This document shows, piece after piece, positions 19,755-29,009 of a stretch of DNA of 64,000 nucleotides. The first letter of the stretch is position 1; each line of letters begins with the position of its first letter. The notes under the pieces were generated by a model that searched no databases, was not told the origin of the DNA, and saw only the letters and a program-made list of their open reading frames with translations. The position numbers and the translations under genes are program-made. The stretch is taken from NCBI RefSeq assembly GCF_900103695.1, contig NZ_FNHF01000002.1, forward strand, positions 620,001 through 684,000, given 5' to 3'. This stretch comes from Sediminibacillus halophilus. Lineage in GTDB: Bacteria; Bacillota; Bacilli; Bacillales; Amphibacillaceae.

Positions 19755-22700
19755 TCAAATCAATCGTTTTTTTCTGTAGAAATAGATAAACAAGCTCGTC
19801 CCAGTGATGAACAACAGGAAGCCAATCACCAGGAGGTTGTACATATTGGTTGCTGTATCGGCAAGCTTTCCGCCCAATAACGTAGGTAAATCATTGCCAG
19901 GCACTTCCTCCTTTCCCCCATCTTCGTCTTTATCTTTTTCTTGTCCTTCCTTCCTGCCATCCTCCTTATCTCCCGATTGGTTCTTTGGCGGTGTTTCCTC
20001 ATCTTTTCCAGGGTCTACCGGATCCTCTGGCTTATCGTTGTCGTCTTTATCTCCCTCATTGTCTGAAGGAGGCACTGGGTTTTCATCTTTACTAGGAGGT
20101 ACCGGGTCACCTGCCGGATCCTCTTCATCTTGAGGAGGTTCTGGCTGATCCTGCTCCTTTCCCTCATTTCCTTTAACAAAAGACCATATGTCCGATCTTG
20201 TTTCACCGGTGAACTGATCGGTGATCAGCGCATACCAGGAGTAGGTCTCCCCTTCTTCCAGCCCGGTCCAGGTTACCTCCGCTGTTTCACCACTTGGTAC
20301 ATCTTCCACTGTTCCGATTTCATTATTAGTGTAGACATTGACGGCAAACGAATCCGTTGCCACACGTTTTTGTTTCGCTTCCAAATCCAATTCCAGCGTA
20401 AATTCATCCTTATCCGGATAGGCATCGGAATCGTAATAATTATAATCATCCAAATACGGAGAATACGTATTGACGAAAATTCGATTGTTGGCAGTATCGA
20501 AATGCAGGAGACGCATGTAACCTTGGCCGCCTTCAGGTCCTGCCTGGTAATCAGCCAGCATTTGATACACCGTACGGTCAGTTGCCCCATCTCCGTCGTC
20601 ATCGAGCTCATCCACAAGCAATTGTGCTTCGTGGTAATGCCCGGATAGAACGGCAATGACATTTTCGTTCGGAACGACTACTTCGTTATACAACTTTTCT
20701 CCCAATGGATGCCTTGTTCCTGTTGCCTGCAAATATTCATGGAAGTTGAGAATTGCCTGTCGATCAGGGTAAGCAGCCAGTACTTCATTCATCCAGGCGA
20801 TGCCTTCCTCTTCGACTCCCCAGCCAAGGTACACCATGATATAATCATTTCCATTAGCGGAAATCAGGTCATAGTGGCCGCGGTTGTTCAAATAAGACCC
20901 GCCGTAATACGGCTTGTCCTGGAACCTGTCTGCTCCGAAGTACTTGTAATACTCGGTATAGTCATTGGTTTTTTGGGCGACATCATGGTTTCCGGCTAGG
21001 ACGCCATATGGTACACCCGCTTCATCCAGTGTCTTCATATAATCATCGGCGTGAAGCCATTGGTACTCCTTGTCCGATTCATCGACCAGGTCGCCAGTAT
21101 GCATAACGTACTGGATATTCATCGCTTCTCTGTTTTCTACAATCCATTTTGTCTGCTTATCATAAATATATGGGTAGCTTTCCGAGTAATATTGCGTATC
21201 GGACATCCAGACAAACGTATAATCGTACGCCTCCGGACCGCTAGGAATTTCATCCTGTACAATAACATTGACTTTACTGTCCTTGACAAAATCTCTTACA
21301 GATACAGTTCCGGTCAATTCAAAATCTTCTTCCCCTGCTATCCGGTAGTCGACCATTTCCCACTTTGCTTCCGGATGGTTCCAGGCATACATGGTCACTT
21401 TTCTTCCTGGCAACGAGTTGCCGTTCCAAACAAGCTCGATCCGATCATCCTCATCCACCTGATCATCCACCGTGACATCAAACCGATGATAAGGGAACTG
21501 TCCAGTGGAGTCCGTCACCATATACTTTCCATCCTTTTCAGAAGCAAGACTGATATCTCCTGTTTTGAAAACTGCCTCTCCATCGGGAGCCGGGGTTGCT
21601 GGCGGTTCAACATCCGCTTTGTTGCTAAAAGAAACGACATGGTCAAGATCAGCTGGTGTATATTGATAGGCTTGATAAAAACCCACATCCATGGAATCAC
21701 CCATCGGATCATTTACTTTGACACGTAAGGTGGGATCACCGTTGATTGGTTGGTTCAAATCCGCCTGTGGAGTTTGATTGACCGGCTTGGATGGATGTTC
21801 GTCGACCACGGAAAATTCCACCATTTTTTCTGATTGATTGCCAACGTTATCGATTGCTTCCATTCGTAATTCATGAGTTCCTGCTGTCAACGTACCAGAA
21901 GAAGCAGCATAAGGAACATCGATTACTTCTCCGTCAAGCCAGACAGTCTGCTCCTCGACTCCGGCAATTTCGTCGGAAATCGATACGTCAATAGCAAATT
22001 CTCCTTTGTATTCGTAGCTTTCCTCTATATTTGTCTCGATTACCGGGGCTGTATTGTCGACATAGACTTCCGTGTCCAATCGTTCATCCTGATCCTCGGC
22101 TGTAATGATATGCCGTCCATCCTGTACCTGCTCTGTCTCCCATAGATACGCTTTTGATGGTGCAAGTTCTTCTTCGATCGTAAAAGTGAAATCTTCCGAA
22201 ATGCGCATTGTCCCATCATCACCCATATCCATTACCGTGCCGGCATCAGCATGAGCCGGGTCAATCAACACCGTTCCATCTGATAATACCAACCGGACAT
22301 TTCGGAGATTGTAATCATCCCGATTTTCACCCGGGTCGCCTTCCCATGGAGTTGCTTTATTTCCCGCCCGTATGGTTATCGTGTTGGCGCCAACCTTTAG
22401 TTTTTCCGGGTCAATTGGAACTGTAATTGTCTGCCATTGCGCAATCCAGTCATCAAAGATATGCACAATTTCATCCCCGATGGTTACTCCGTTCTGGAAG
22501 TAGGTATTGACGCCGCTAACTTCAAAAGCAAAATAGGCGGGATGCTCGACCGCTCGTGTCGTTTCCTCCCCTGCCTCCTTATCGTCAATCAACAGCCTTA
22601 GGGCTTCTGGATCATCCTCGCGTGATGTTGCTTTAATTACTTTCTCACCGTTTAAGACATCTCCATCCTGCACATTTAAACGCAGACTAGAATTGTCCAA

Positions 22701-25700
22701 CGTGCTGGTCACTTGAATGCGGTGCGTGTCGCTAGTCGTTTGATTCGTTCCATCGGATGCCGTGAAATAATATTCGACGTATTCTTTTGCAATAATCTCC
22801 GGTGAATAAATCCGGAAATGGTACAGCATATCATCGTAATCTTCTTGCAGAAGTGCAGATTGATAAGCTTCCTGTCCATTTGTACGGTAATGCACTTGGA
22901 CGGTTTTCACGGCGATATCGTCTGTAACATCAGCGGCCAAATCAATATCTTCCGTCTGGTTCACTTCGGTTACTTCTGTCAAGTTGTCGATGATCGGAGA
23001 TGTTTCATCCCCCGGTACCGTAACCCGGCTGCCAGGAATTTGATAATCCTCTACCGAACCAGGGGTCGCTTGGATCATACCTGCACTCACTTTTTTCATT
23101 AAATTCGAGCCGTCCCTTGGGTACGTATAGACAATCCCTTTATTTGGCTTGGTATCGTCCACCCCTTCCTCGTCATTATAATAAGCAATCGATAATTCTT
23201 CTCCCGCATTGGTCGCAACAATCAGCCCTCTCATACTTCCATTAGCCATTCCTGCCGTATGAATCCGGACGATGTTCTGATTTTCCACTAGGTCGGTGCC
23301 ATAGTTGGCATTGAAATCAGCAACAGACTGGCTGCCATTTTCCCCGTTAATAACCCAAAATACAAGGGTTTCGCCGGATGGTATGACGACGTCATCTGGA
23401 ACCGACGGCCAAAGAACATCACTTTCCGGATCGGTTCCATAGCGATATTGAAGCTTGTAATCTTGAAAATTGATGGCTTGATTGGTATTATTGTAGACTT
23501 CGATGAACTCATACCCATCGGCAGAGCCGGTATTGGTTGAATCAGGAACCACCTCTGTCACTAGCAGAGATGGTAGTTTTTCCGGATTTGTCTCCTGTAT
23601 CTCCACTTTCACGAAGGTCTCTTTCGTGTGAACAGTATGAATGCCATCACTAGCCTCGATATAGTAGCGAAAGTCATCCCTGACATAGACACTTGGTATC
23701 TCGGCTGTGTAAGTGGTTGGATCGGCTCCGGCTGCTGACATCGCCAGCGCTGTATATTCCTCCTCACCTTCCGCTTTTACATAGAGCGTAGCAGTAGGCA
23801 CGGCCCGATCGTCTGTGATAGTCGCTTCGACGGTTAATGAGGAGAAGGCGGTCGCTTCCAAAACGGGCTTATGGTTAATGACCGGGTCTGTGACATCTTC
23901 ATCTGTTTCCGGTACAGGGACGGGCTGTGCCGGTACTTGTTCTAGGTCAATCGCACCTGGTGTAGGTTCTGCCATGGTCCGGTATTTTTTCATGACCGTC
24001 CCTTCCGTTGGATATTGGTAATGAATGTCTGCCCCTGTATTATCATTCTCTTCCCCTAGATAATCAGCATAGATTACTTGTTCTCCAAGGTTGTCCTGCA
24101 AAATAAGCGCACGGTTTCCTCCATTGGAAAACCCAGGAAACCTGGAGTCCGTAACCTCGACAATCTGCTCTTCCGTTAGCTCCGTGTCATAGTTCGCATT
24201 GAATGCGTCGATCGTCTTCCCGCCATTGTTATACCAGAAAACGCGTGTTTCCTGTGGCTCCAGGATGGTTTCCGGAATCTGGAAAGCTACCTCACTATCA
24301 GAATCCAAGTAGTTATAAAGAAATCGATAGTTTGTCAACGATAGGGGCTGATCCGTATTATTATACAGTTCAAAATACTCAAAGTAATCCGTTCCGGTTC
24401 CCTCCGAATTAGGAGACAATTCCGTAATAAGCAAATGGGGGTATGAAGAAAAATCTTCGCTTTCTGCTTGTTGACCCACTATCGTTGCAGCCTGTATTTC
24501 CTCTTCCTTTTCCGGCTGGGTTATCTTCACTTCGACCGGCGCTTCCGCAGGATAAGTAACTTGATTATGGGCAGTTGTCACGGTCATATAATAAGTAAAG
24601 GTTTTTCCCTGCAATTGATCCGCAGTTAATTCCGCGGAAAAGCTATTCTTTTCCGTCGGTGTCATTTCGATGGTATCGTAGTCTGATTGATCACTAGTTT
24701 GGTAGAAAAGTGTTGCCATCACATCTTGTCCACCCGCTTCGATTTCGGCTTCGACTTTTACTGTCTTTCCGCTTTCCACTTCTGTTATCACATCGTGATG
24801 AATCACAGGTTGCGACGTATCGTCCAGCGTGATCTTCTGCTCTGGAAGTTGACCATCTTCCGTCAGAGTCGGAGTGTTACCGGAATCTGTTTGAAAAAGT
24901 CTCATTTCTTTTCCGCTTTCCGGGTATTGAAAATGTACCGCTTTACCTAACTGCCCATCCTCCGTCGTATAGCTCGCCGAAACGATTTCCTTCTTATCTG
25001 GCATTGTAACGGAAAGCTTTTGCCCATCAGTAACCATGGGGCCGGTAAACGCGACGATCGCTTCTAGAGGTATATCTGCTTGGTAGTGGTCGATAAAGTC
25101 TTGTGGATTTCGTTGTTTTTCATTATTCCAGAAAATAAGGCTCTGATCTGGTTCGATGGTTTTTGGGCCCGCTTCTATGCTTATGTGATCTTCAGAAGAT
25201 GAAAAAGAAAAGTTAAGGAAATCAAGGACGAACGGCAAATTAGAATGGTTATGTAGTTCAAAATAGCTGTAGCCGTCCTCACTCGAATTGATTTCGGTAA
25301 TCATTAAAGGGGGTAAAGCGTCGATATCGATATTTTCCGCTTGTGGCTCAAGAGGTTTTTCGTCTTCAAGCTGTTCCTTTGTCTCTTGCTGTTGAGCAGT
25401 ATCTTCTTGCTGGTCAGATGTATTCTTCCGTTCTGTCTTAGGGGGATTTGCTTCCCCTCCCGTTGGATTTCCTTCATCCGTTTGGGCTGTTTCGGTTTCA
25501 TTCTCAGTCACTTTTTTCTGACTTTCCTCCGCTTGCTCTTTTGATTCTGTGGAAGAGGCATCCGTTTCACCAGTTCGGTTTTCCCCTTCCATTTCTGTTT
25601 GTTCTTCAATTGTATCTTCTTGTGGTATGGCTGACTCTTCCATAGGTTTCTCTTGCTTTGATTGGAGTGCTTCGTCCGTGGCAGCAGAAACCATTAAACT

Positions 25701-25799
25701 GCCAGGGAGGATTGCAGCCGCATCCATCAGTAAAACAGTAAAAATGATGCTCAGCGACAAAAGTTGACGTATTCGTTTTTGCACTATTCTCCTTTTCAT
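19755..25799 (-). CDS. giant cell-wall protein with lamin-tail domains and metallophosphoesterase
   Basis: 2014 residues. A signal peptide (about 1-40, AAAILPGSLMVSA) is followed by an acidic Glu/Gln/Thr-rich segment (to 160). Three lamin-tail (LTD) domains start near 163, 453 and 740, each with a PxLxITE...YFELYNNT pattern. Ig-like and sugar-binding-like beta domains follow. The calcineurin-like phosphoesterase is at about 1523-1760, with metal motifs WMSDTQYY, HTGDLVD, AGNHD, NFHEY and SGHYHEA. A fibronectin-like domain, a Pro/Asp/Glu/Lys spacer and a C-terminal anchor complete the protein. The anchor is LADTATN at 1979 plus a hydrophobic span and YRKKR, a variant of the LPDTA signal of Bacillus sortase YhcS substrates. 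Probably displayed on the wall and hydrolysing extracellular phosphoesters or nucleotides. A PhoP-like box precedes it. Confidence 0.9.
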   Translation of the reverse strand: MKRRIVQKRIRQLLSLSIIFTVLLMDAAAILPGSLMVSAATDEALQSKQEKPMEESAIPQEDTIEEQTEMEGENRTGETDASSTESKEQAEESQKKVTENETETAQTDEGNPTGGEANPPKTERKNTSDQQEDTAQQQETKEQLEDEKPLEPQAENIDIDALPPLMITEINSSEDGYSYFELHNHSNLPFVLDFLNFSFSSSEDHISIEAGPKTIEPDQSLIFWNNEKQRNPQDFIDHYQADIPLEAIVAFTGPMVTDGQKLSVTMPDKKEIVSASYTTEDGQLGKAVHFQYPESGKEMRLFQTDSGNTPTLTEDGQLPEQKITLDDTSQPVIHHDVITEVESGKTVKVEAEIEAGGQDVMATLFYQTSDQSDYDTIEMTPTEKNSFSAELTADQLQGKTFTYYMTVTTAHNQVTYPAEAPVEVKITQPEKEEEIQAATIVGQQAESEDFSSYPHLLITELSPNSEGTGTDYFEYFELYNNTDQPLSLTNYRFLYNYLDSDSEVAFQIPETILEPQETRVFWYNNGGKTIDAFNANYDTELTEEQIVEVTDSRFPGFSNGGNRALILQDNLGEQVIYADYLGEENDNTGADIHYQYPTEGTVMKKYRTMAEPTPGAIDLEQVPAQPVPVPETDEDVTDPVINHKPVLEATAFSSLTVEATITDDRAVPTATLYVKAEGEEEYTALAMSAAGADPTTYTAEIPSVYVRDDFRYYIEASDGIHTVHTKETFVKVEIQETNPEKLPSLLVTEVVPDSTNTGSADGYEFIEVYNNTNQAINFQDYKLQYRYGTDPESDVLWPSVPDDVVIPSGETLVFWVINGENGSQSVADFNANYGTDLVENQNIVRIHTAGMANGSMRGLIVATNAGEELSIAYYNDEEGVDDTKPNKGIVYTYPRDGSNLMKKVSAGMIQATPGSVEDYQIPGSRVTVPGDETSPIIDNLTEVTEVNQTEDIDLAADVTDDIAVKTVQVHYRTNGQEAYQSALLQEDYDDMLYHFRIYSPEIIAKEYVEYYFTASDGTNQTTSDTHRIQVTSTLDNSSLRLNVQDGDVLNGEKVIKATSREDDPEALRLLIDDKEAGEETTRAVEHPAYFAFEVSGVNTYFQNGVTIGDEIVHIFDDWIAQWQTITVPIDPEKLKVGANTITIRAGNKATPWEGDPGENRDDYNLRNVRLVLSDGTVLIDPAHADAGTVMDMGDDGTMRISEDFTFTIEEELAPSKAYLWETEQVQDGRHIITAEDQDERLDTEVYVDNTAPVIETNIEESYEYKGEFAIDVSISDEIAGVEEQTVWLDGEVIDVPYAASSGTLTAGTHELRMEAIDNVGNQSEKMVEFSVVDEHPSKPVNQTPQADLNQPINGDPTLRVKVNDPMGDSMDVGFYQAYQYTPADLDHVVSFSNKADVEPPATPAPDGEAVFKTGDISLASEKDGKYMVTDSTGQFPYHRFDVTVDDQVDEDDRIELVWNGNSLPGRKVTMYAWNHPEAKWEMVDYRIAGEEDFELTGTVSVRDFVKDSKVNVIVQDEIPSGPEAYDYTFVWMSDTQYYSESYPYIYDKQTKWIVENREAMNIQYVMHTGDLVDESDKEYQWLHADDYMKTLDEAGVPYGVLAGNHDVAQKTNDYTEYYKYFGADRFQDKPYYGGSYLNNRGHYDLISANGNDYIMVYLGWGVEEEGIAWMNEVLAAYPDRQAILNFHEYLQATGTRHPLGEKLYNEVVVPNENVIAVLSGHYHEAQLLVDELDDDGDGATDRTVYQMLADYQAGPEGGQGYMRLLHFDTANNRIFVNTYSPYLDDYNYYDSDAYPDKDEFTLELDLEAKQKRVATDSFAVNVYTNNEIGTVEDVPSGETAEVTWTGLEEGETYSWYALITDQFTGETRSDIWSFVKGNEGKEQDQPEPPQDEEDPAGDPVPPSKDENPVPPSDNEGDKDDNDKPEDPVDPGKDEETPPKNQSGDKEDGRKEGQEKDKDEDGGKEEVPGNDLPTLLGGKLADTATNMYNLLVIGFLLFITGTSLFIYFYRKKRLI

Positions 25800-25825
25800 G
25801 GCTACCTCCTTATGATTTTGGTATC

Positions 25826-25884
25826 ACTATAAGTGTATGGCGGCAGTATGAAGCAGGCATGAACGTTCTGTAAATCTATGTAAA
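25826..25884 (-). promoter_or_regulatory. PhoP-box-like repeat array and promoter of the wall phosphoesterase
   Basis: On the minus strand four TTHAYA-type hexamers lie in tandem: TTTACA (25879-25884), TTTACA (25869-25874), TTCATG (25858-25863) and TTCATA (25847-25852). Starts are 10, 11 and 11 bases apart. A -10-like TATAGT (25826-25831) follows 15 bases later, without a good -35. If transcription starts near 25819 the repeats cover about -28 to -65, the position known for Bacillus PhoP-activated promoters. The remainder of 25885-26040 is A+T-rich with nothing recognised. Confidence 0.55.
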
Positions 25885-26039
25885 TTACTAGGCAATATGC
25901 TTGTTAATTACTGCATGGCTAGTTACCTTCAAGTTTTCTATCCGAAGTATCCATTAATGCTTTCCTCATAAAAACCGTCTATTAATGATGCATTCTATTT
26001 TCATTAACCACATCGACTAGTAATTAATTAAAAAAACCC

Positions 26040-26080
26040 TTGACCTGTACGTTAGTATTAGTGTACTATTTAACTAATAC
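26040..26080 (+). promoter_or_regulatory. promoter and probable GntR operator of the ABC operon
   Basis: TTGACC (26040-26045) and TACTAT (26064-26069) are spaced by 18 bases. The -10 is bracketed by a perfect inverted repeat GTATTAGT (26055-26062) / ACTAATAC (26073-26080). The placement suits repression by the YtrA-like regulator encoded as the second gene. Ribosome binding site AGGAGG lies at the end of the leader. Confidence 0.6.
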
Positions 26081-26110
26081 AATAATACAACGAACACAGG
26101 AGGAATCTGT

Positions 26111-26899
26111 ATGAATGCATTTGCAAGTCTTACAAAGAAGGAATTGCGGATGGGAATGCCTGTCTTTCTCGTTCCAATTATCATTTTCATCGTAGCAGTC
26201 GCAGCAGCGGCCTTTTTCGGCGGAAGGTCAGGCGTAGCGGCAGAAGCAATAGCTGCTGTGTCGGTAGCCGCGGTCACCATGCAAATTTTTTACCTTATTT
26301 ACTATTTGAACTTCAGCCTAAAAGCAGAAAAGAAAAAACTGCACCTCTGGCTGCACAACCCCCTGCCAGGTTACTCGATGCTTCTGGCTAAACTGAGTGC
26401 AGGGCTGATTTCGATGCTGGCCACTTTGCTTATTACCGGTGTCACCCTAATCATTTCTGCACAGTCAGCTGGTTTTATCACCCATTTGCAGAACGATTTC
26501 AACTTGACAAACATTGGCTTTTTCAGCGGCCTGCATGTCGTTCTGATTGCAATCGACCTTTCGATTTACTTTGTGTTTTTCTATATGATCTACCTGTTGT
26601 TCAACCGCTACTTTGGTGGCTTTCTCAGCTTTTGTTCCACCTTTGTCCTTTTCGGGGTTTCTACCTACCTTTGGGGGAAATTCTCCGAAACAGCAATTCA
26701 CCGAAGTTTGACCTCTTGGGGAGAAATAGAACTGAACGGCTTTGTTTTCAACCGTAAGTTCGAGAACAACGGCTTCGAGTTTTTCACGGAATTCGATACC
26801 GTCCATGTATTTCTCGGGTCTTACTTGTTTGAAACAATTATTGTTTTCATCTTGTTTTTTGCCGCAAGCTGGATGCTCGATAGAAAAGTCGAGGTGTAA
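26111..26899 (+). CDS. ABC transporter permease-like membrane protein
   Basis: 262-residue integral membrane protein with about six spans (around 18-38, 48-68, 95-118, 140-165, 170-190 and 235-255). It is the first gene of a three-gene operon with a YtrA-type GntR regulator and an ABC ATPase, so it is taken as the membrane partner. No specific family signature is recognised. Such operons in Bacillus respond to cell-envelope-active agents or other stresses, but the cargo here cannot be inferred. Confidence 0.75.
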   Translation: MNAFASLTKKELRMGMPVFLVPIIIFIVAVAAAAFFGGRSGVAAEAIAAVSVAAVTMQIFYLIYYLNFSLKAEKKKLHLWLHNPLPGYSMLLAKLSAGLISMLATLLITGVTLIISAQSAGFITHLQNDFNLTNIGFFSGLHVVLIAIDLSIYFVFFYMIYLLFNRYFGGFLSFCSTFVLFGVSTYLWGKFSETAIHRSLTSWGEIELNGFVFNRKFENNGFEFFTEFDTVHVFLGSYLFETIIVFILFFAASWMLDRKVEV

Positions 26900-26903
26900 A
26901 TAA

Positions 26904-27284
26904 ATGACCGATACCTTTCATTCATCAACGCCTATATACAGCCAACTGACCGAACGCATCAACAAACAAATTTTACGAGGCGAATTAAAGCCTGGTGACA
27001 AGCTCCCCTCTGTCCGTGAGATGGGGCTGAAGGTTAACGTAAACCCGAACACAGTACAAAGGACATATCGTGAACTGGAAGGAATGATGATCGTGGAATC
27101 CAGACGAGGGCAAGGAACGTTCGTGACCGAAAATCAAAGCATTCTTCAGGAAATGAGAGAGCGCCTGAAGCAGGAAGAGATATCGCAATTCGTTGCCAGC
27201 ATGCATGAAATGGGTTATGACAACGAGGAAATCGAAACGGGACTACAAAGCTATTTGACAAAGGATAAGGAGGATACGGAATGA
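26904..27284 (+). CDS. GntR family (YtrA subfamily) transcriptional regulator
   Basis: 126 residues: an N-terminal GntR winged helix (about 8-75, with YSQLTERINKQILRGELKPGDKLPSVREM and NPNTVQRTYRELE) and only a short C-terminal helical part. That is the YtrA layout, without a ligand-binding domain. It begins 4 bases after the permease stop and its own stop overlaps the ATPase start by 4 bases, so it is embedded in the operon it probably represses through the inverted repeat at 26055-26080. Confidence 0.92.
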   Translation: MTDTFHSSTPIYSQLTERINKQILRGELKPGDKLPSVREMGLKVNVNPNTVQRTYRELEGMMIVESRRGQGTFVTENQSILQEMRERLKQEEISQFVASMHEMGYDNEEIETGLQSYLTKDKEDTE

Positions 27285-27982
27285 TTGAACTGGAGAATGT
27301 CAACAAACGATTTATGAAAAAAAGTGCTTTACAAGATGTCTCCTTGGAACTGACCAAAGGGAAAATAATCGGTCTCGTAGGGGAAAACGGGAGCGGAAAA
27401 TCAACCACATTGAAGCTGATCGCCGGACTCGTCCATCCATCGAAAGGGTCCGTAAAAGTAAACGGAAATCCTGTCGATCGCAGAATCGCCAGCCAGGTTT
27501 CCTATCTATCGGAACTTGATGATTACTACGGCTTTTATAACGTAGGCCAGACGATCGATTTTTTTGCAGAGCAATTTGCCGACTTCAACAAGGAAAAGGC
27601 GGAAGAAATTCGCGCTTTCATGAAATTAGACCCAGATGCCAAATTGAAACAGCTTTCCAAAGGTAACCGGGGGCGTCTAAAAATTGTCCTGACACTGGCC
27701 AGAGAGGTTCCCGTCATTTTGATGGATGAACCGCTTTCCGGACTGGACCCGATGGTACGTGACTCCATCGTTAAAGGGCTCATTTCGTTTATTGATTTAG
27801 AACACCAAATCGTCCTCATTACCACCCATGAAATCAAGGAGATTGAAACAATACTCGATGAAGTAATCGCCATACGTGATGGCCGTATTATTGGCCATCA
27901 TAATGTAGAACAACTTCGCATCGAGGAAAACCAGGGCATTGTTGAATGGATGACTTCCATTTATGACCGTGAGATCCATTAA
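27281..27982 (+). CDS. ABC transporter ATP-binding protein
   Basis: 233-residue ATPase with Walker A GENGSGKST (about 36-44), Walker B VILMDEPLSGLD (about 145-156) and the switch His in TTHEI. The signature motif is degenerate (LSKGNRGRLK in place of LSGGQ), as often seen in YtrB-like ATPases. ATGA overlap with the GntR gene. Works with the membrane protein encoded two genes upstream; direction is probably export. Confidence 0.9.
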   Translation: MIELENVNKRFMKKSALQDVSLELTKGKIIGLVGENGSGKSTTLKLIAGLVHPSKGSVKVNGNPVDRRIASQVSYLSELDDYYGFYNVGQTIDFFAEQFADFNKEKAEEIRAFMKLDPDAKLKQLSKGNRGRLKIVLTLAREVPVILMDEPLSGLDPMVRDSIVKGLISFIDLEHQIVLITTHEIKEIETILDEVIAIRDGRIIGHHNVEQLRIEENQGIVEWMTSIYDREIH

Positions 27983-28029
27983 AAATGCCAGGAGTTTCCG
28001 CCCAGTCCGGAAACTCCTGGCATTTTTTT
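27981..28029 (+). terminator. terminator of the GntR/ABC operon
   Basis: AAATGCCAGGAGTTTCC pairs with GGAAACTCCTGGCATTT around a short loop and is followed by a T run. Confidence 0.9.
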
Positions 28030-28178
28030 CTTCCTTCTATCTAAGCCATTATTCCCCTTCCCTTCGCTTAAATAAGCCAATATACCTAACCTTGCCAATA
28101 GAATCAATTTTTTGACATCTTGCATTCACTTGTTAAAATTGCATTGTATAAAAATACAGTGTAAAGAAGGGAAGCAAG

Positions 28179-28994
28179 TTGAAGGAAACATGGTACTTCG
28201 TCGATTCGGGCTATTGCACACCCTCCTTTAACATGGCATTGGATGAGGCGCTCCTGAATTGGCATAGCCAGGGGATAATACCACCAATCCTCCGTTTTTA
28301 TGGATGGAAACCAGCCGGAATTTCTGTTGGCTATTTTCAGAAGGTCAAGGGCAAAATCGATGTGGATGGAGCCCGTCAGCATGGTATCGAGCTCGTCCGC
28401 AGACAGACCGGCGGGAGAGCGGTACTCCACGATCAGGAACTTACATACAGTGTCCTTGTCTCAGAGGATCATGAAGCCATGCCGGCTTCGGTAAAAGAGG
28501 CTTATTTAGTGATTTCCCGCGGTCTGCTGGAAGGGTTTAAAGAACTTGGAATCGAAGCAGAATTCGCTGTGCCGGAGGAAAAGCTGCAAACGACCGATTC
28601 AGCAGTTTGCTTTGAAGAACCCTCATGGTATGAATTGATTGTCGCCGGTAAAAAGGCGGCCGGAAGCGCACAAACAAGGAAAAAGGGCGTGATTTTGCAG
28701 CATGGCTCCATTCCCTTGAATGTGGATAAAGGGAAGCTGTTTGATCTATTCGTCTACCCGAACGAACGGGTAAAGGAACGGGCAAAAAGGACATTTGGCG
28801 ATAAAGCAGTCGCCATTAATGACGTCTCAAAGCATCCCATCCGTTTTGAAGAGGCCAAACAAGCTTTTAAAACCGGGTTTGAACGCGGCCTTCAGATCCA
28901 ACTTGAACCGTTCACGCTTACGGAAGAACAACTATCTGAAGTACACGCACTGGAGTCCAAGTATAAAAGCGAAGCATGGAATTTTTCCAGATGA
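28179..28994 (+). CDS. lipM: octanoyltransferase LipM
   Basis: 271-residue BPL/LplA-fold enzyme that transfers octanoate from acyl-carrier protein to GcvH in Bacillus lipoate synthesis. TTG start after GAAGGGAAGC. Signatures are [25 protein letters not shown] (72-91) and the catalytic cysteine Cys144 in [30 protein letters not shown] is also typical. The downstream gene is lipA, which strongly supports LipM rather than a lipoate-scavenging LplJ. Confidence 0.93.
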   Translation: MKETWYFVDSGYCTPSFNMALDEALLNWHSQGIIPPILRFYGWKPAGISVGYFQKVKGKIDVDGARQHGIELVRRQTGGRAVLHDQELTYSVLVSEDHEAMPASVKEAYLVISRGLLEGFKELGIEAEFAVPEEKLQTTDSAVCFEEPSWYELIVAGKKAAGSAQTRKKGVILQHGSIPLNVDKGKLFDLFVYPNERVKERAKRTFGDKAVAINDVSKHPIRFEEAKQAFKTGFERGLQIQLEPFTLTEEQLSEVHALESKYKSEAWNFSR

Positions 28995-29009
28995 AGGAGT
29001 GGAGTAAAA

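Noticed and set aside
21051-21728. 225-codon plus-strand frame opposite the phosphoesterase protein
   Set aside because: Shadow frame over a region whose minus strand encodes the metallophosphoesterase motifs.
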